Positions 44,252 to 53,024 are shown, numbered from the stretch's first letter. The stretch is 64,000 nucleotides of DNA from Cellulophaga baltica (GCF_018861125.1 NZ_JAHKQN010000026.1:52912-116911), one strand, 5' to 3'. Notes: generated from the sequence alone by a model not told the origin. A program made the numbers and translations.

Positions 44252-45127
44252 ATGCAAGAAACAACAGAAGTTATTACAGAAAGTACAAAGGTTATTACCG
44301 ATAACCTTGAAGCCAGTGGCGATACTGCAAAATTATGGATGGATAAAGGTATAGACCTTGTTATGGATTTTGGGCCAAAAATATTGATGGCAGTTATCAT
44401 TTACATTGTAGGGTCATGGTTAATTAAAAAAGTAGTAGGTGCGCTTCATAAAGTATTAGACAAAGGAAGTTATGATGAGTCGTTAAAGCGTTTTATCATG
44501 AACCTTTTAACTTGGGCGCTAAAAATATTCTTAATTATTATAGTAATTTCTAAACTAGGTGTTGAAACTACAAGTTTTGCAGCAGTTATTGCAGCCGCAG
44601 GTTTAGCTATAGGTCTAGCATTGCAAGGATCATTATCAAATTTTGCAGGAGGCGTTTTAATTATGATTTTCAAGCCTTACAAAATTGGAGATTTAGTTGA
44701 AGCACAAGGTGTTTTAGGAAGTGTAAAAGAAATTGAAATTTTCACTACAAAATTAATTACACCACAGAATAAATTAGCGATTGTACCAAACGGAGCAATG
44801 GCAAACGGTAATATTATTAACTATACTGCTGAAGGGCAAATGAGAGTTGATACAACAGTTGGTATTGGATATGGTGAAGATATTAAGAAAGCTAAAGAAG
44901 TGCTTTTAGCAATGTTAGTTGCTAACCCAAAAGTTTTAAAAGATCCAGCTCCATCAGTAAACGTAGAAGAGTTAGCTGATAGTTCTGTAAACTTAGCAGT
45001 ACGTCCATTCTGTAAGCCAGAAGATTATTGGGATGTATATTTTGCAACTATTGAAGGTTCTAAATTAGCATTAGATGCTGCTAAAATCGAAATTCCTTAC
45101 CCACATGAAGTTCAGATTAATAAATAA
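44252..45127 (+). CDS. MscS-family mechanosensitive ion channel
   Basis: 291-residue small-conductance mechanosensitive channel releasing solutes on osmotic downshock. Three membrane helices; TM3 pore segment with Gly/Ala repeats AAAGLAIGLALQGSLSNFAGG, followed by the beta domain GDLVEAQGVLGSVKEIEIF and VPNGAMANGNIINY. The length matches E. coli MscS (286). It has a distinctive acidic N-terminal stretch of ~35 residues before TM1. Monocistronic with a terminator shared with purB. Confidence 0.93.
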   Translation: MQETTEVITESTKVITDNLEASGDTAKLWMDKGIDLVMDFGPKILMAVIIYIVGSWLIKKVVGALHKVLDKGSYDESLKRFIMNLLTWALKIFLIIIVISKLGVETTSFAAVIAAAGLAIGLALQGSLSNFAGGVLIMIFKPYKIGDLVEAQGVLGSVKEIEIFTTKLITPQNKLAIVPNGAMANGNIINYTAEGQMRVDTTVGIGYGEDIKKAKEVLLAMLVANPKVLKDPAPSVNVEELADSSVNLAVRPFCKPEDYWDVYFATIEGSKLALDAAKIEIPYPHEVQINK

Positions 45128-45149
45128 TAATTTATTAATTATTAAGCAT

Positions 45150-45178
45150 AAAAAAAGACCGCAATTTGCGGTCTTTTT
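45150..45178. terminator. Bidirectional terminator
   Basis: AAAAAGACCGCA / TGCGGTCTTTTT stem with an ATT-type loop, between the convergent mscS and purB genes. Confidence 0.92.
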
Positions 45179-45198
45179 CATTTTATAAAAACTAGTAA

Positions 45199-46542
45199 TT
45201 AAATTCCAGTATAATTACTTGGTGTAATCTGTTTTAATTCTGTTTTAATGCTGTCAGAAACCTTTAGAGTATCAATAAAGTTTGCAATAGATTGCTGATT
45301 TATTTTCTCATTAGTTCTTGTTAGGCCTTTTAAAGCTTCATATGGGTTAGGATAAGCCTCACGCCTTAAAACTGTTTGAATAGCCTCAGCAACTACCGCC
45401 CAGTTATTTTCAAGGTCTTGTTCAAACTTCTCTTTGTTCAATAATAATTTACCTAAACCTTTTATGGTAGATTGAAAAGCGATTAAAGTGTGAGCAAAAG
45501 GTACACCAACATTTCTTAGTACAGTACTATCTGTTAAATCACGTTGTAACCTTGATACAGGTAACTTTGCAGCTAAATGCTCAAATATAGCATTAGCTAT
45601 ACCTAAATTACCCTCAGAGTTTTCAAAATCTATAGGGTTTACTTTGTGTGGCATTGCTGAAGAACCAACTTCGCCAGCCTTAATTTTTTGTTTAAAATAA
45701 TCCATAGAAACATAGGTCCAGAAATCTCGGTCTAAGTCTAAGATTATAGTGTTAATTCTTTTTAAACCATCAAATAAAGCTGCCATATGATCATAGTGCT
45801 CAATTTGAGTTGTTGGGAATGAATGGTATAAACCTAATTTCTCTTGTACAAATTTCTTTCCGAATGCTTGCCAATCAATTGATGGGTAAGCAACTTTGTG
45901 TGCATTATAGTTTCCAGTTGCACCACCAAATTTTGCGGCACTTGGTATATTATTCAACAAATTGAATTGTTCTTTTAAACGAACTGCAAAAACTGTAATT
46001 TCTTTTCCTAGTCTAGTAGGAGACGCAGGTTGACCGTGAGTTCTAGCTAACATAGGAATAGCATCCCATTCAGACGCTAAACTTTCAATTGCAGTTAAAA
46101 TATCTTGGTATTGAGGTACGTAAACATCATTCATTGCATCTTTTATAGAAAGAGGAATGGCGGTATTATTTATGTCTTGAGAGGTTAACCCGAAATGAAT
46201 AAACTCTTTAAATGCTTGTAATTGCAAACCATCAAACTTATCTTTTATAAAGTATTCAACAGCTTTTACATCGTGATTTGTAGTTTTCTCAATCTCTTTA
46301 ATTGCAGTCGCATCGGTTGCTGAAAAATCAGTGTAGATTTTTCGTAAAGCTTCAAAATTTGAATGGTCAAAGCTTGAAAGTTGAGGTAATGGAATTTCGC
46401 ATAATGCGATAAAGTACTCAATTTCTACAAGTACACGATATTTAATCAATGCTTCTTCAGAAAAATAATCGCCTAATTTTTCTACTTTATTCCTGTAACG
46501 ACCATCTATCGGTGAAATCGCATTCAAATTTGTTAATGACAT
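45199..46542 (-). CDS. purB: Adenylosuccinate lyase
   Basis: 447-residue fumarase-superfamily enzyme catalysing two purine steps: SAICAR to AICAR, and adenylosuccinate to AMP. Signature loop SSAMPHKVNPIDFENSEG, catalytic His regions TNHDVKAVEYF and ARTHGQPASPTRLGKE are present. It is the E. coli-like form (456 residues). A helical-repeat gene lies 97 bp upstream on the same strand and may be co-transcribed. Confidence 0.97.
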   Translation of the reverse strand: MSLTNLNAISPIDGRYRNKVEKLGDYFSEEALIKYRVLVEIEYFIALCEIPLPQLSSFDHSNFEALRKIYTDFSATDATAIKEIEKTTNHDVKAVEYFIKDKFDGLQLQAFKEFIHFGLTSQDINNTAIPLSIKDAMNDVYVPQYQDILTAIESLASEWDAIPMLARTHGQPASPTRLGKEITVFAVRLKEQFNLLNNIPSAAKFGGATGNYNAHKVAYPSIDWQAFGKKFVQEKLGLYHSFPTTQIEHYDHMAALFDGLKRINTIILDLDRDFWTYVSMDYFKQKIKAGEVGSSAMPHKVNPIDFENSEGNLGIANAIFEHLAAKLPVSRLQRDLTDSTVLRNVGVPFAHTLIAFQSTIKGLGKLLLNKEKFEQDLENNWAVVAEAIQTVLRREAYPNPYEALKGLTRTNEKINQQSIANFIDTLKVSDSIKTELKQITPSNYTGI

Positions 46543-46639
46543 GTGATAAGGATTGTTTGATTTTTTAAGCGAGTAAAGATAAGTATTCCGTAGTTGCTAA
46601 AAAATCAAAATATTACGTTTTATAATAAAGATTAAAATG

Positions 46640-47200
46640 TTACTTAATTTTAGCTAGAGTTAATCGAGCTCTAGCTTTGTAAGCAGCACTACCTTTTGCA
46701 TAATTTTTTTCTAATATCATTTTTAATTCGGGTAATATCCAATCAAATTTACTACCTAATAATAGCAGACAGGTCATGGAGTAAGCCTGTGGCGCTACTT
46801 TGTGTTCGCCAATGAGCCAATCAAAACACGTAGCAGTTATACGCTCTAAATGAACTTCGGTTAAAGCTAATTGAGTGCTGTTTTTACCTTTTGAAAAATA
46901 GGATTTGATTAAGTATTCACAAATTTTAGCCATTGGTCGTACAGATGGTTGTAAATAAACAGTTCCTATTTTTGAAGTAAAAGTATCTAAATAAGGAAAA
47001 ATATAGGGCAAATGTACTTTTGCTGTAAATTCTAGTACCCAACAAGCTCTAGAAGAGATAGGGTCATCAATAGAAAATGCTATTTCCAGTAAGGGTGTAA
47101 TTATTTCAGGATTAGCTAAAGCTAAATTTGCCATTTGAGTTCTTTTCTCTCTCGAATGGTTTACATGGCTTAAAGATTGATATAATTCCTCTTTAATCAA
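46640..47200 (-). CDS. HEAT-like helical-repeat protein, TTG start
   Basis: 186-residue all-helical protein with repeats of the HEAT type (PEIITPLLEIAFSIDDPISS, RACWVLEFTAKVHLPYIFPY, ITATCFDWLIGEHKVAPQAY). No enzyme motif is visible. In Bacteroidota databases I recall this family carrying the name 'adenylosuccinate lyase', probably because of its place next to purB. It has neither the fumarase signature nor the length. The start is TTG at 47200, overlapping the sirtuin stop by 4 bp (TTGA); the next ATG is 22 codons downstream and would lose a likely helix. A protein-interaction role is plausible. Confidence 0.72.
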   Translation of the reverse strand: MIKEELYQSLSHVNHSREKRTQMANLALANPEIITPLLEIAFSIDDPISSRACWVLEFTAKVHLPYIFPYLDTFTSKIGTVYLQPSVRPMAKICEYLIKSYFSKGKNSTQLALTEVHLERITATCFDWLIGEHKVAPQAYSMTCLLLLGSKFDWILPELKMILEKNYAKGSAAYKARARLTLAKIK

Positions 47201-47898
47201 TTTTTATAAGTTTTTATAAGATCATCAATAATACCTGGTACACCATTTACTGCAGTTTTAGAAATAATAGTTAAGTTGTTGAAACTATTTTTGCTAACAC
47301 TTGGTTTAGGGTCTATAAAATAGATTGGAGTATTGGGTTTTACAAAGTTCACCAAACTTGCAGCAGGGTATACTTGCATTGAAGTTCCGATTATAATTAG
47401 GATATCAGCCTTTTCTGTAATTTCAATAGCTTTTTCGAGCATAGGAACCTCTTCTCCAAACCAAACAATATGAGGGCGTAATTGGTGTCCGTTAGGGCAT
47501 AAATCACCCATAAAAATGTCATTTTCACAATCTGTGATAGATTTGTCAATGTCACCTTTAGTGCTTTTAGCTTTTAATAATTCCCCATGTAAATGCATAA
47601 TATTTTTGCTGTTGGCTCTTTCATGTAAATCATCAACATTTTGGGTGATAATCGTGGTATCAAAATACGTATCTAGTTTAGCTAAAGCTAAATGTGCTTT
47701 GTTAGGTAAGACCTGTAAAAGTTGTTTTCTGCGTTGATTGTAAAAATCTAAAACAAGTTCTGGGTTATTAGTAAAACCTTGTGGTGAAGCAACCTCCATT
47801 ACATCATGGCCTTCCCAAAGTCCGTCGGCATCTCTAAAAGTTTTAATGCCACTTTCGGCACTTATTCCTGCTCCTGTTAAAACAACTATTTTTTTCAT
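47197..47898 (-). CDS. Sir2-family NAD-dependent deacylase (CobB-like)
   Basis: 233-residue sirtuin removing acyl groups from lysines with NAD+. Motifs: GAGISAESGIKTFRDADGLW (NAD), TQNVDDLH, catalytic H104 in MHLHGEL, RPHIVWFGEEV and IGTSMQVYPAASLV. Y53 and R56 (FYNQRRKQL) are the pair that in SIRT5/CobB allows negatively charged acyl groups such as succinyl. Only two cysteines (C124, C134) remain where CobB has four zinc ligands. Start at the ATG at 47898; the open frame to 47931 is less likely. Overlaps the HEAT-like gene by 4 bp and is divergent from the trmH-like gene. Confidence 0.9.
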   Translation of the reverse strand: MKKIVVLTGAGISAESGIKTFRDADGLWEGHDVMEVASPQGFTNNPELVLDFYNQRRKQLLQVLPNKAHLALAKLDTYFDTTIITQNVDDLHERANSKNIMHLHGELLKAKSTKGDIDKSITDCENDIFMGDLCPNGHQLRPHIVWFGEEVPMLEKAIEITEKADILIIIGTSMQVYPAASLVNFVKPNTPIYFIDPKPSVSKNSFNNLTIISKTAVNGVPGIIDDLIKTYKN

Positions 47899-47957
47899 AA
47901 TTGAAATTGATGTTGTTGTAAAAATATACAATTTTGATTTTTTATTATCTTCGAATT

Positions 47958-48629
47958 ATGATTGATTTGAAACTTTTAAATTATTTAGAAGATTTTTTAA
48001 CTGAAGAACGTAAAGAGCGTTTTGCTAAAGTGTTAGAAAATAGAACAAACCAAATTACGGTTGCAGTTGAAGATGTGTATCAAATGCATAATGCAAGTGC
48101 TGTAATTAGAACTTGTGATGTTTTTGGAGTGCAAGAAGCGCATATAATAGAGTTGAGAAATAGTAATGAGTTAGATGATGAAATAGCTATGGGCTCACAA
48201 AAATGGGTGAATGTGCATAAATATGATAGTACAGCTAGTTGTATTGATACCTTGAAAAATAAAGGATATAAAATAATTGCAACCACACCGCATAATGACT
48301 CATGTTTGTTGGATGATTTTGAATTTGATGGAAAAACAGCGTTGTTTTTTGGTACAGAAAAAACAGGTTTAAGTGATGAGGTTTTAGCAAAAGCCGATAG
48401 TTATTTAAAAATACCAATGGTAGGCTTTACAGAAAGCTTAAATATATCTGTTTCTACAGCAATATTATTACAAAGCTTAACTACAAAATTAAAAAGAGAA
48501 ACTAATAACTGGGAGTTATCTGCAGGTGAGAAGCTTGCTACTCGATTACAATGGGCAAAAAACTCCATAAAAAGTGGAAAAGAAATTGTTGCGCGTTATT
48601 ATGAAGAGGAAGAGGCTCAGAATAATTAA
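47958..48629 (+). CDS. TrmH-family (SpoU) tRNA 2'-O-methyltransferase
   Basis: 223-residue SPOUT methyltransferase, probably Gm18 tRNA methylation. N-terminal LTEERKERFAKVLENRTNQI matches TrmH. SPOUT motifs: NASAVIRTCDVFGVQEAHII (motif 1, catalytic Arg), LFFGTEKTGLSDEVL (motif 2) and IPMVGFTESLNISVSTAI (motif 3). Start at the ATG at 47958. It overlaps the convergent phosphoesterase gene by 4 bp at its end. rRNA-directed relatives cannot be fully excluded. Confidence 0.9.
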   Translation: MIDLKLLNYLEDFLTEERKERFAKVLENRTNQITVAVEDVYQMHNASAVIRTCDVFGVQEAHIIELRNSNELDDEIAMGSQKWVNVHKYDSTASCIDTLKNKGYKIIATTPHNDSCLLDDFEFDGKTALFFGTEKTGLSDEVLAKADSYLKIPMVGFTESLNISVSTAILLQSLTTKLKRETNNWELSAGEKLATRLQWAKNSIKSGKEIVARYYEEEEAQNN

Positions 48630-49444
48630 ATATTAAAAATAGAAGCTTCAGCTCTTGCACAAAATCGAATCGGTAGTATTGTTGTTCCTATACCTTTTGA
48701 AACATACATTTTAGTGTTTTTTAGTTTGTACCAACCTTTTAAAAACCGACCGCTTCCGCTTGGTTTGTATATTTCTAAACCAAAAAAGGTAACTTGGCCA
48801 CCGTGCGTATGCCCAGACAAAATCATTTTGATAGGTAGGTTTTCTTTTTCGTTAATAATAGCTATTTCATCAGAATACTCAGGGCAGTGATTTAATACGA
48901 CAGTATCCAATGACTTATCGACATTTAGGATTGCTTTATTAAAGTTAGCGTTTCCCGTTAAAAAATCATCAATACCAATAAGATTAATTCGTCGGGTATT
49001 TTTAGTATAAACATGATTTTCATTAACTAATACAGTGCCGTTATATTTTTTAAATAGATTTCTATAATCTTCAAGAGGAACTTTACCGTCATATTCTTTA
49101 TTTCCTAAAATGACAACTTTAAAAATATCAGGATTTAATAGTTTTAAAAAACCTTCTAGTAGATGGAGTCTTTTGTAGCTAGTAATGCTGTCACCGGTAA
49201 ATGCAATTATGTCCGGTTCTTCTTTTGCTATTTTAGCGGCAATAGTTTTATGAAAATACTTTATCTCTCTTAAATGAAGATCTGTAAGCTGAACAATTTT
49301 AATCGTATTTTCCCCTTTATTAGAAAGATCAAATTTAGTCCAGTCGATAATATATTTTTCAAACCAATAACTATCAATATAAATAAAAGTGAATAAGCCT
49401 AATAAACTTAATGATAGTTTTTTAACAAATTTTCTTCTATTCAT
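48626..49444 (-). CDS. Membrane-anchored metallophosphoesterase with altered GNH motif
   Basis: 272-residue calcineurin-like phosphoesterase of the YkuE/YaeI type, with an N-terminal membrane helix (about 10-24). Metal and catalytic motifs: VQLTDLHLRE (D55, H57), FTGDSI (D85), ILGNKEYDG (N115), LNHCPEY and SGHTHGGQ. In the third motif the usual GNH(D/E) has Lys at position 116, so the general-acid His is lost while the metal ligands remain. Probably acts at the outer face of the inner membrane. Related enzymes hydrolyse UDP-diacylglucosamine or phospholipids; this one is unproven. It starts 50 bp after the CarboxypepD_reg gene. Confidence 0.82.
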   Translation of the reverse strand: MNRRKFVKKLSLSLLGLFTFIYIDSYWFEKYIIDWTKFDLSNKGENTIKIVQLTDLHLREIKYFHKTIAAKIAKEEPDIIAFTGDSITSYKRLHLLEGFLKLLNPDIFKVVILGNKEYDGKVPLEDYRNLFKKYNGTVLVNENHVYTKNTRRINLIGIDDFLTGNANFNKAILNVDKSLDTVVLNHCPEYSDEIAIINEKENLPIKMILSGHTHGGQVTFFGLEIYKPSGSGRFLKGWYKLKNTKMYVSKGIGTTILPIRFCARAEASIFNI

Positions 49445-49494
49445 TTTAAAGACTTTATAATTTTAATTCTAAGTTTTAAAACTTAAAAAAAGCC

Positions 49495-50280
49495 TTATTT
49501 TTTTCTGTTTAGAACTTTAAAGTCTTCATAACAGCCACTAATAGCATCTAAAATTTGTAAGTCGTTCGCTGTAAGTATAAATGATTTTGAGTAGTTGCAA
49601 TTGGTTAAAATATCTTCAATATCAACCTTTTCAATGTGTAAAAGCTCAATTAAAGTTTCTCTGTCAAATTTAGAAGCTAATAAATCTTTAATAGCATCAT
49701 CTTCTTTAACCTTTCTTAATTTTTTCATCTGATTCGGTTTTTTTCCGAATAGATTCCGTAGTAAATCTGCAGGGTTTAAAATGGCTCCTAATACTTTGGT
49801 AACAGCACTAGGACTCTTCTTGCGAGCTTCATATCCTGTATTTAAACCTGAGATGCTGTATTGGTAAGAATCATTTATAGGTAGGTTTTTAACGTCTATT
49901 TCTAAATAACCTGTAAGTTCATATGGTGTAACAATAACTTCCTCTAAAGCGTAAGCAAGTTCTGTTAATGTAATTTTTGTGTCTTTAAATTTCATCATAT
50001 CACTACTAACACGGACTTTCTGAGATTTAAAACCTAGGTAACTAAAGTATAAAGTATCATTTACAGAAGCCATGATACTAAACTCACCTTTTTCGTTAGT
50101 AATAGTACCTTTTACTTTATTTAAATTTATAATATGTACACTTTCCAATGCTGATGCATCTTGTGCATTTACTACTAAAGCATTAATCAATTGCCCTTCG
50201 TCTTCAATTTCATCATTGTCTTGAGCAAAGCTTATTGTGGTCAGTAGTAAAAATAAACAGTGTAGTAAATATTTTTTCAT
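49495..50280 (-). CDS. Exported CarboxypepD_reg-like protein
   Basis: 261-residue exported protein. After the signal peptide (cut near ISFAQDN) one carboxypeptidase-D regulatory-like beta sandwich covers about 30-115 (VVNAQDASALESVHIINL, GTITNEKGEFSIMASVNDTL, SYLGFKSQKVRVS). The remaining ~145 residues are unlike any receptor plug or barrel: a helical, Lys-rich stretch (NPADLLRNLFGKKPNQMKKL) and a C-terminal helical part. It is therefore not a truncated SusC. Bacteroidota have many such stand-alone proteins, function unknown. It lies between the helicase terminator and the phosphoesterase gene. Confidence 0.75.
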   Translation of the reverse strand: MKKYLLHCLFLLLTTISFAQDNDEIEDEGQLINALVVNAQDASALESVHIINLNKVKGTITNEKGEFSIMASVNDTLYFSYLGFKSQKVRVSSDMMKFKDTKITLTELAYALEEVIVTPYELTGYLEIDVKNLPINDSYQYSISGLNTGYEARKKSPSAVTKVLGAILNPADLLRNLFGKKPNQMKKLRKVKEDDAIKDLLASKFDRETLIELLHIEKVDIEDILTNCNYSKSFILTANDLQILDAISGCYEDFKVLNRKK

Positions 50281-50316
50281 TTATGTAATATAAGACTCTA
50301 AAAATAGTAAACAAAA

Positions 50317-50345
50317 TAAAAAAATACGCCGAAGCGTATTTTTTA
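50317..50345 (-). terminator. Terminator of the helicase gene with UUCG tetraloop
   Basis: On the minus strand AATACGC-TTCG-GCGTATT (50323-50340) forms a 7-8-bp stem capped by the extra-stable C(UUCG)G loop, followed by a T-run. Confidence 0.92.
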
Positions 50346-50370
50346 ATATGAAATTAACTAAAAGTATCTT

Positions 50371-52197
50371 TTAAAAAAAGCCACCTCTACGTTTGCTCTT
50401 ACTACCACTTGAGTTAGAATCTCTGTTGCCACCTCTTGAACCAGAGTTAGAACCAGATCTTCTTCTTCCGCCGTCACCACCGTAACCACCTTTTGATGAA
50501 GATGATCTTTCACGACGTCTTCCGCCACCGCCATCGCGTCTTCCGCCACTACGATTTCTACGACCTCCGCCACCACCTGGGTTGCTAGAAATCTCAACGT
50601 TTACAAAACGACCATCAACTTTAAAATCTTTAAAAGTTGCTAAAATTTTAGGTGTAATAGCTGCATCAGTATTAAAGAAAGAGAAACTTTCTTTTACATC
50701 TACTTTAAATATATCATCTTGACCAAGCTCTAGTGTATCTCTTAAGAAATCTTTTAAAGACATCCAGTCGTGATCATCTTTTTCACCTACATTGATAAAG
50801 TAACGAACTGAACCACTTGTTGGAATTTCTCCTGGTTTTGTGTTACTTCTGTCTGCTCTATCACCACGATCAGCACCTGAGTTTATATCTCGTGTTTTGT
50901 TATAATAATCAAAGAAACGAGTAAACTCAACTGAAACCATTTTCTTAATTAATTCTTCACGCTCAACGCCTTCAAAAATTTCATTAATAGCAGGAAGATA
51001 AGATTCAACTTCAGGATTAACTTCAGTTTCTTTTATCTTATTAGCTAAATGGTGTAATTGTATCTCACAAATTTCCATTCCTGTTGGAACTTTCTTTGAA
51101 AGAAACTTTTGATTGATTTTATTTTCAATCGCTTTAATTTTTCTAAGCTCACTTCTGGTAACAATAACCATTGAAGTTCCTGTTTTACCGGCTCTACCAG
51201 TACGACCACTACGGTGCGTATATGTTTCAATTTCGTCAGGTAATTGGTAGTTAATTACGTGAGTTACATCATCAACATCAATACCACGGGCAGCAACATC
51301 AGTAGCAACTAACATTTGAATTTGCTTTTTACGGAAAGCGTTCATTACCAAATCTCTTTGGTTTTGACTTAAATCACCGTGTAATGCACCTGCGTTGTAA
51401 CCGTCTTCAATTAAGTTTTCGGCAACTTTTTGCGTATCTCTTTTTGTTCTACAGAAAATTACTGAAAAGATATCAGGATTTGTATCTGCTAATCTTTTTA
51501 AAGCAGGGTATCTATCTCTACCACCAACTACATAGTACTCATGTTGTACTGTTGATGCACCAGAATTCTTTGTTCCTACAGTAATTTCTTGAGGAGAATT
51601 CATGAATTTTTTAGCAATAGTAGCTACTTCTCTAGGCATAGTTGCAGAGAACAACCATGTATTTTTATCTTTAGGAGTGTCTGATAAGATTTCTTTGATA
51701 TCTTCAAAGAATCCCATGTTTAACATTTCATCAGCCTCATCTAATACACAGTAGTCAATTTTTGTAATATCAACTAAACCACGGCTCATCATATCTTTCA
51801 TACGGCCAGGAGTTGCTACAACTATTTGAGCTCCACGTTTTATTTGTCTTGCTTGATCAGTAATACTTGCTCCACCATAAATAGCAACAACGTTAACATT
51901 TCTTTCATATTTAGAGTATGCTTGCATTTCTTTGGTAATTTGCAAACAAAGCTCACGTGTAGGTGATAATATTAACCCTTGTGTAGTTCTACTATTAGGG
52001 TCAATTTTCTGAATTAATGGGAAACCAAAAGCGGCAGTTTTACCTGTTCCTGTTTGTGCAAGAGCAACTAAATCTGTGTCTTCACCTAATAAAATTGGGA
52101 TTGCTTTTTCTTGTACGTCTGATGGAGTTTCAAACCCCATGTCTGTAATAGCGTCTAGTAAGGACTTTTGTAGTCCCAGCGCTTCAAATTTTGTCAT
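50371..52197 (-). CDS. DEAD-box RNA helicase (DeaD/CsdA-like) with RGG-type tail
   Basis: 608-residue ATP-dependent RNA helicase, likely for ribosome assembly and cold growth. Helicase motifs: ALAQTGTGKTAAFGFP (I), PTRELCLQ (Ia), VLDEADEMLNMGF (II), LFSATMP (III), ATDVAARGIDVDDV (V) and HRSGRTGRAGKTG (VI). A DbpA-type RNA-binding domain follows (about 450-538, VRYFINVGEKDDHDWMSLKD). The last ~70 residues (from about 539; DNA 50374-50583) are a disordered Arg/Gly/Ser tail with many GGRR and RGG units. It has a ~100-nt leader with a hairpin next to the start. Monocistronic. Confidence 0.93.
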   Translation of the reverse strand: MTKFEALGLQKSLLDAITDMGFETPSDVQEKAIPILLGEDTDLVALAQTGTGKTAAFGFPLIQKIDPNSRTTQGLILSPTRELCLQITKEMQAYSKYERNVNVVAIYGGASITDQARQIKRGAQIVVATPGRMKDMMSRGLVDITKIDYCVLDEADEMLNMGFFEDIKEILSDTPKDKNTWLFSATMPREVATIAKKFMNSPQEITVGTKNSGASTVQHEYYVVGGRDRYPALKRLADTNPDIFSVIFCRTKRDTQKVAENLIEDGYNAGALHGDLSQNQRDLVMNAFRKKQIQMLVATDVAARGIDVDDVTHVINYQLPDEIETYTHRSGRTGRAGKTGTSMVIVTRSELRKIKAIENKINQKFLSKKVPTGMEICEIQLHHLANKIKETEVNPEVESYLPAINEIFEGVEREELIKKMVSVEFTRFFDYYNKTRDINSGADRGDRADRSNTKPGEIPTSGSVRYFINVGEKDDHDWMSLKDFLRDTLELGQDDIFKVDVKESFSFFNTDAAITPKILATFKDFKVDGRFVNVEISSNPGGGGGRRNRSGGRRDGGGGRRRERSSSSKGGYGGDGGRRRSGSNSGSRGGNRDSNSSGSKSKRRGGFF

Positions 52198-52315
52198 AAA
52201 TATGTTATTCTTAATCGCAAATATGTCTGTTGCATAGAGCGATTATTTTCTATAACCTATCAAACTCAGCGCAACACATGCTATACCAGCGGCGTTATTT
52301 AAAGCTGCAAAGGTA
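52198..52315 (-). promoter_or_regulatory. Helicase promoter element and structured leader
   Basis: Minus-strand TACCTTTG (52308-52315) fits the -7 consensus; no good -33 is seen. The resulting leader of about 100 nt ends with a hairpin TAATCGC / GCGATTA (52212-52218, 52239-52245) 14 bp before the start codon. Long structured leaders are known for cold-regulated helicase genes elsewhere, so this is a candidate for temperature-responsive control. Confidence 0.4.
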
Positions 52316-52394
52316 CTATTAATTTATGTATTAGCCTTGTATATAGGGTTTTATTTTATATGTGAAGTTGTATAATGTGTTAAATTGGTCTTTA

Positions 52395-52967
52395 TTATTT
52401 TGTAAGGTAGCTAATTAGCTGTTGTATAGCCTTACCTCGATGGCTTATTTTGTTTTTTACTTCAATAGGTAATTCTGCAAAAGTTTTAGAATATCCTGTG
52501 GGTTTAAATATAGGGTCGTAGCCAAACCCTTCAATGCCTTGTCTGTCTTTTGTGATTTCACCGGTGGCAGTACCGTTGAAAATAATTTGATTACTATTTA
52601 TATTAAGTGCAATACAAGTTGTAAAAGCAGCATTTCTATTCTTCTTATTTTCTAACTCTTTTAATAATTTATCAATATTGTCATTTGAGTTTTTTTGTTC
52701 ACCTGCATATCTAGCAGAAAAAACGCCTGGTGCACCATTTAAACTATCTACTAATAAACCAGTATCATCGGCAAAACAGTTATAACCATAATTTTTAGTT
52801 ACAAAGTCAGCTTTTATTTTTGCGTTGCCTTCAAGTGTAGTTGCTGTTTCAGGAATTTCTTCATGGCAACCAATATCAGTTAAAGAAAGTATTTTAATAT
52901 TTGCAGGAATTAGTAGTTGTACTTCCTTAACTTTATTCTGGTTGTGTGTAGCAAAAACAAGTTCCAT
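52395..52967 (-). CDS. rdgB: Non-canonical purine NTP pyrophosphatase (RdgB/HAM1)
   Basis: 190-residue housecleaning enzyme hydrolysing ITP, dITP and XTP to monophosphates. Family signatures: LVFATHNQNKVKEVQ, FADDTGLLVDSLNGAPGVFSARYAG-type active site (split here across residues 66-89), GFGYDPIFKPTGYSKTFAEL and the ending KISHRGKA. Full length relative to E. coli (197). Monocistronic and divergent from the ICMT-like gene. Confidence 0.96.
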   Translation of the reverse strand: MELVFATHNQNKVKEVQLLIPANIKILSLTDIGCHEEIPETATTLEGNAKIKADFVTKNYGYNCFADDTGLLVDSLNGAPGVFSARYAGEQKNSNDNIDKLLKELENKKNRNAAFTTCIALNINSNQIIFNGTATGEITKDRQGIEGFGYDPIFKPTGYSKTFAELPIEVKNKISHRGKAIQQLISYLTK

Positions 52968-53024
52968 AATTTATGGTATAAATAAATTCAAAAATAGTAT
53001 TTTAATCTTTTATATATTTATCAA

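Noticed and set aside
49495-50280. Truncated SusC/TonB receptor
   Set aside because: After the CarboxypepD_reg domain there is no plug or barrel-like sequence, and the frame has its own coherent C-terminal part.
50358-50597. Open frame of 79 codons on the minus strand inside the helicase 3' end, rich in Val/Glu/Ala
   Set aside because: It is an out-of-frame reading of the repetitive RGG tail. The periodic codons keep both frames open; the helicase frame has the homology.
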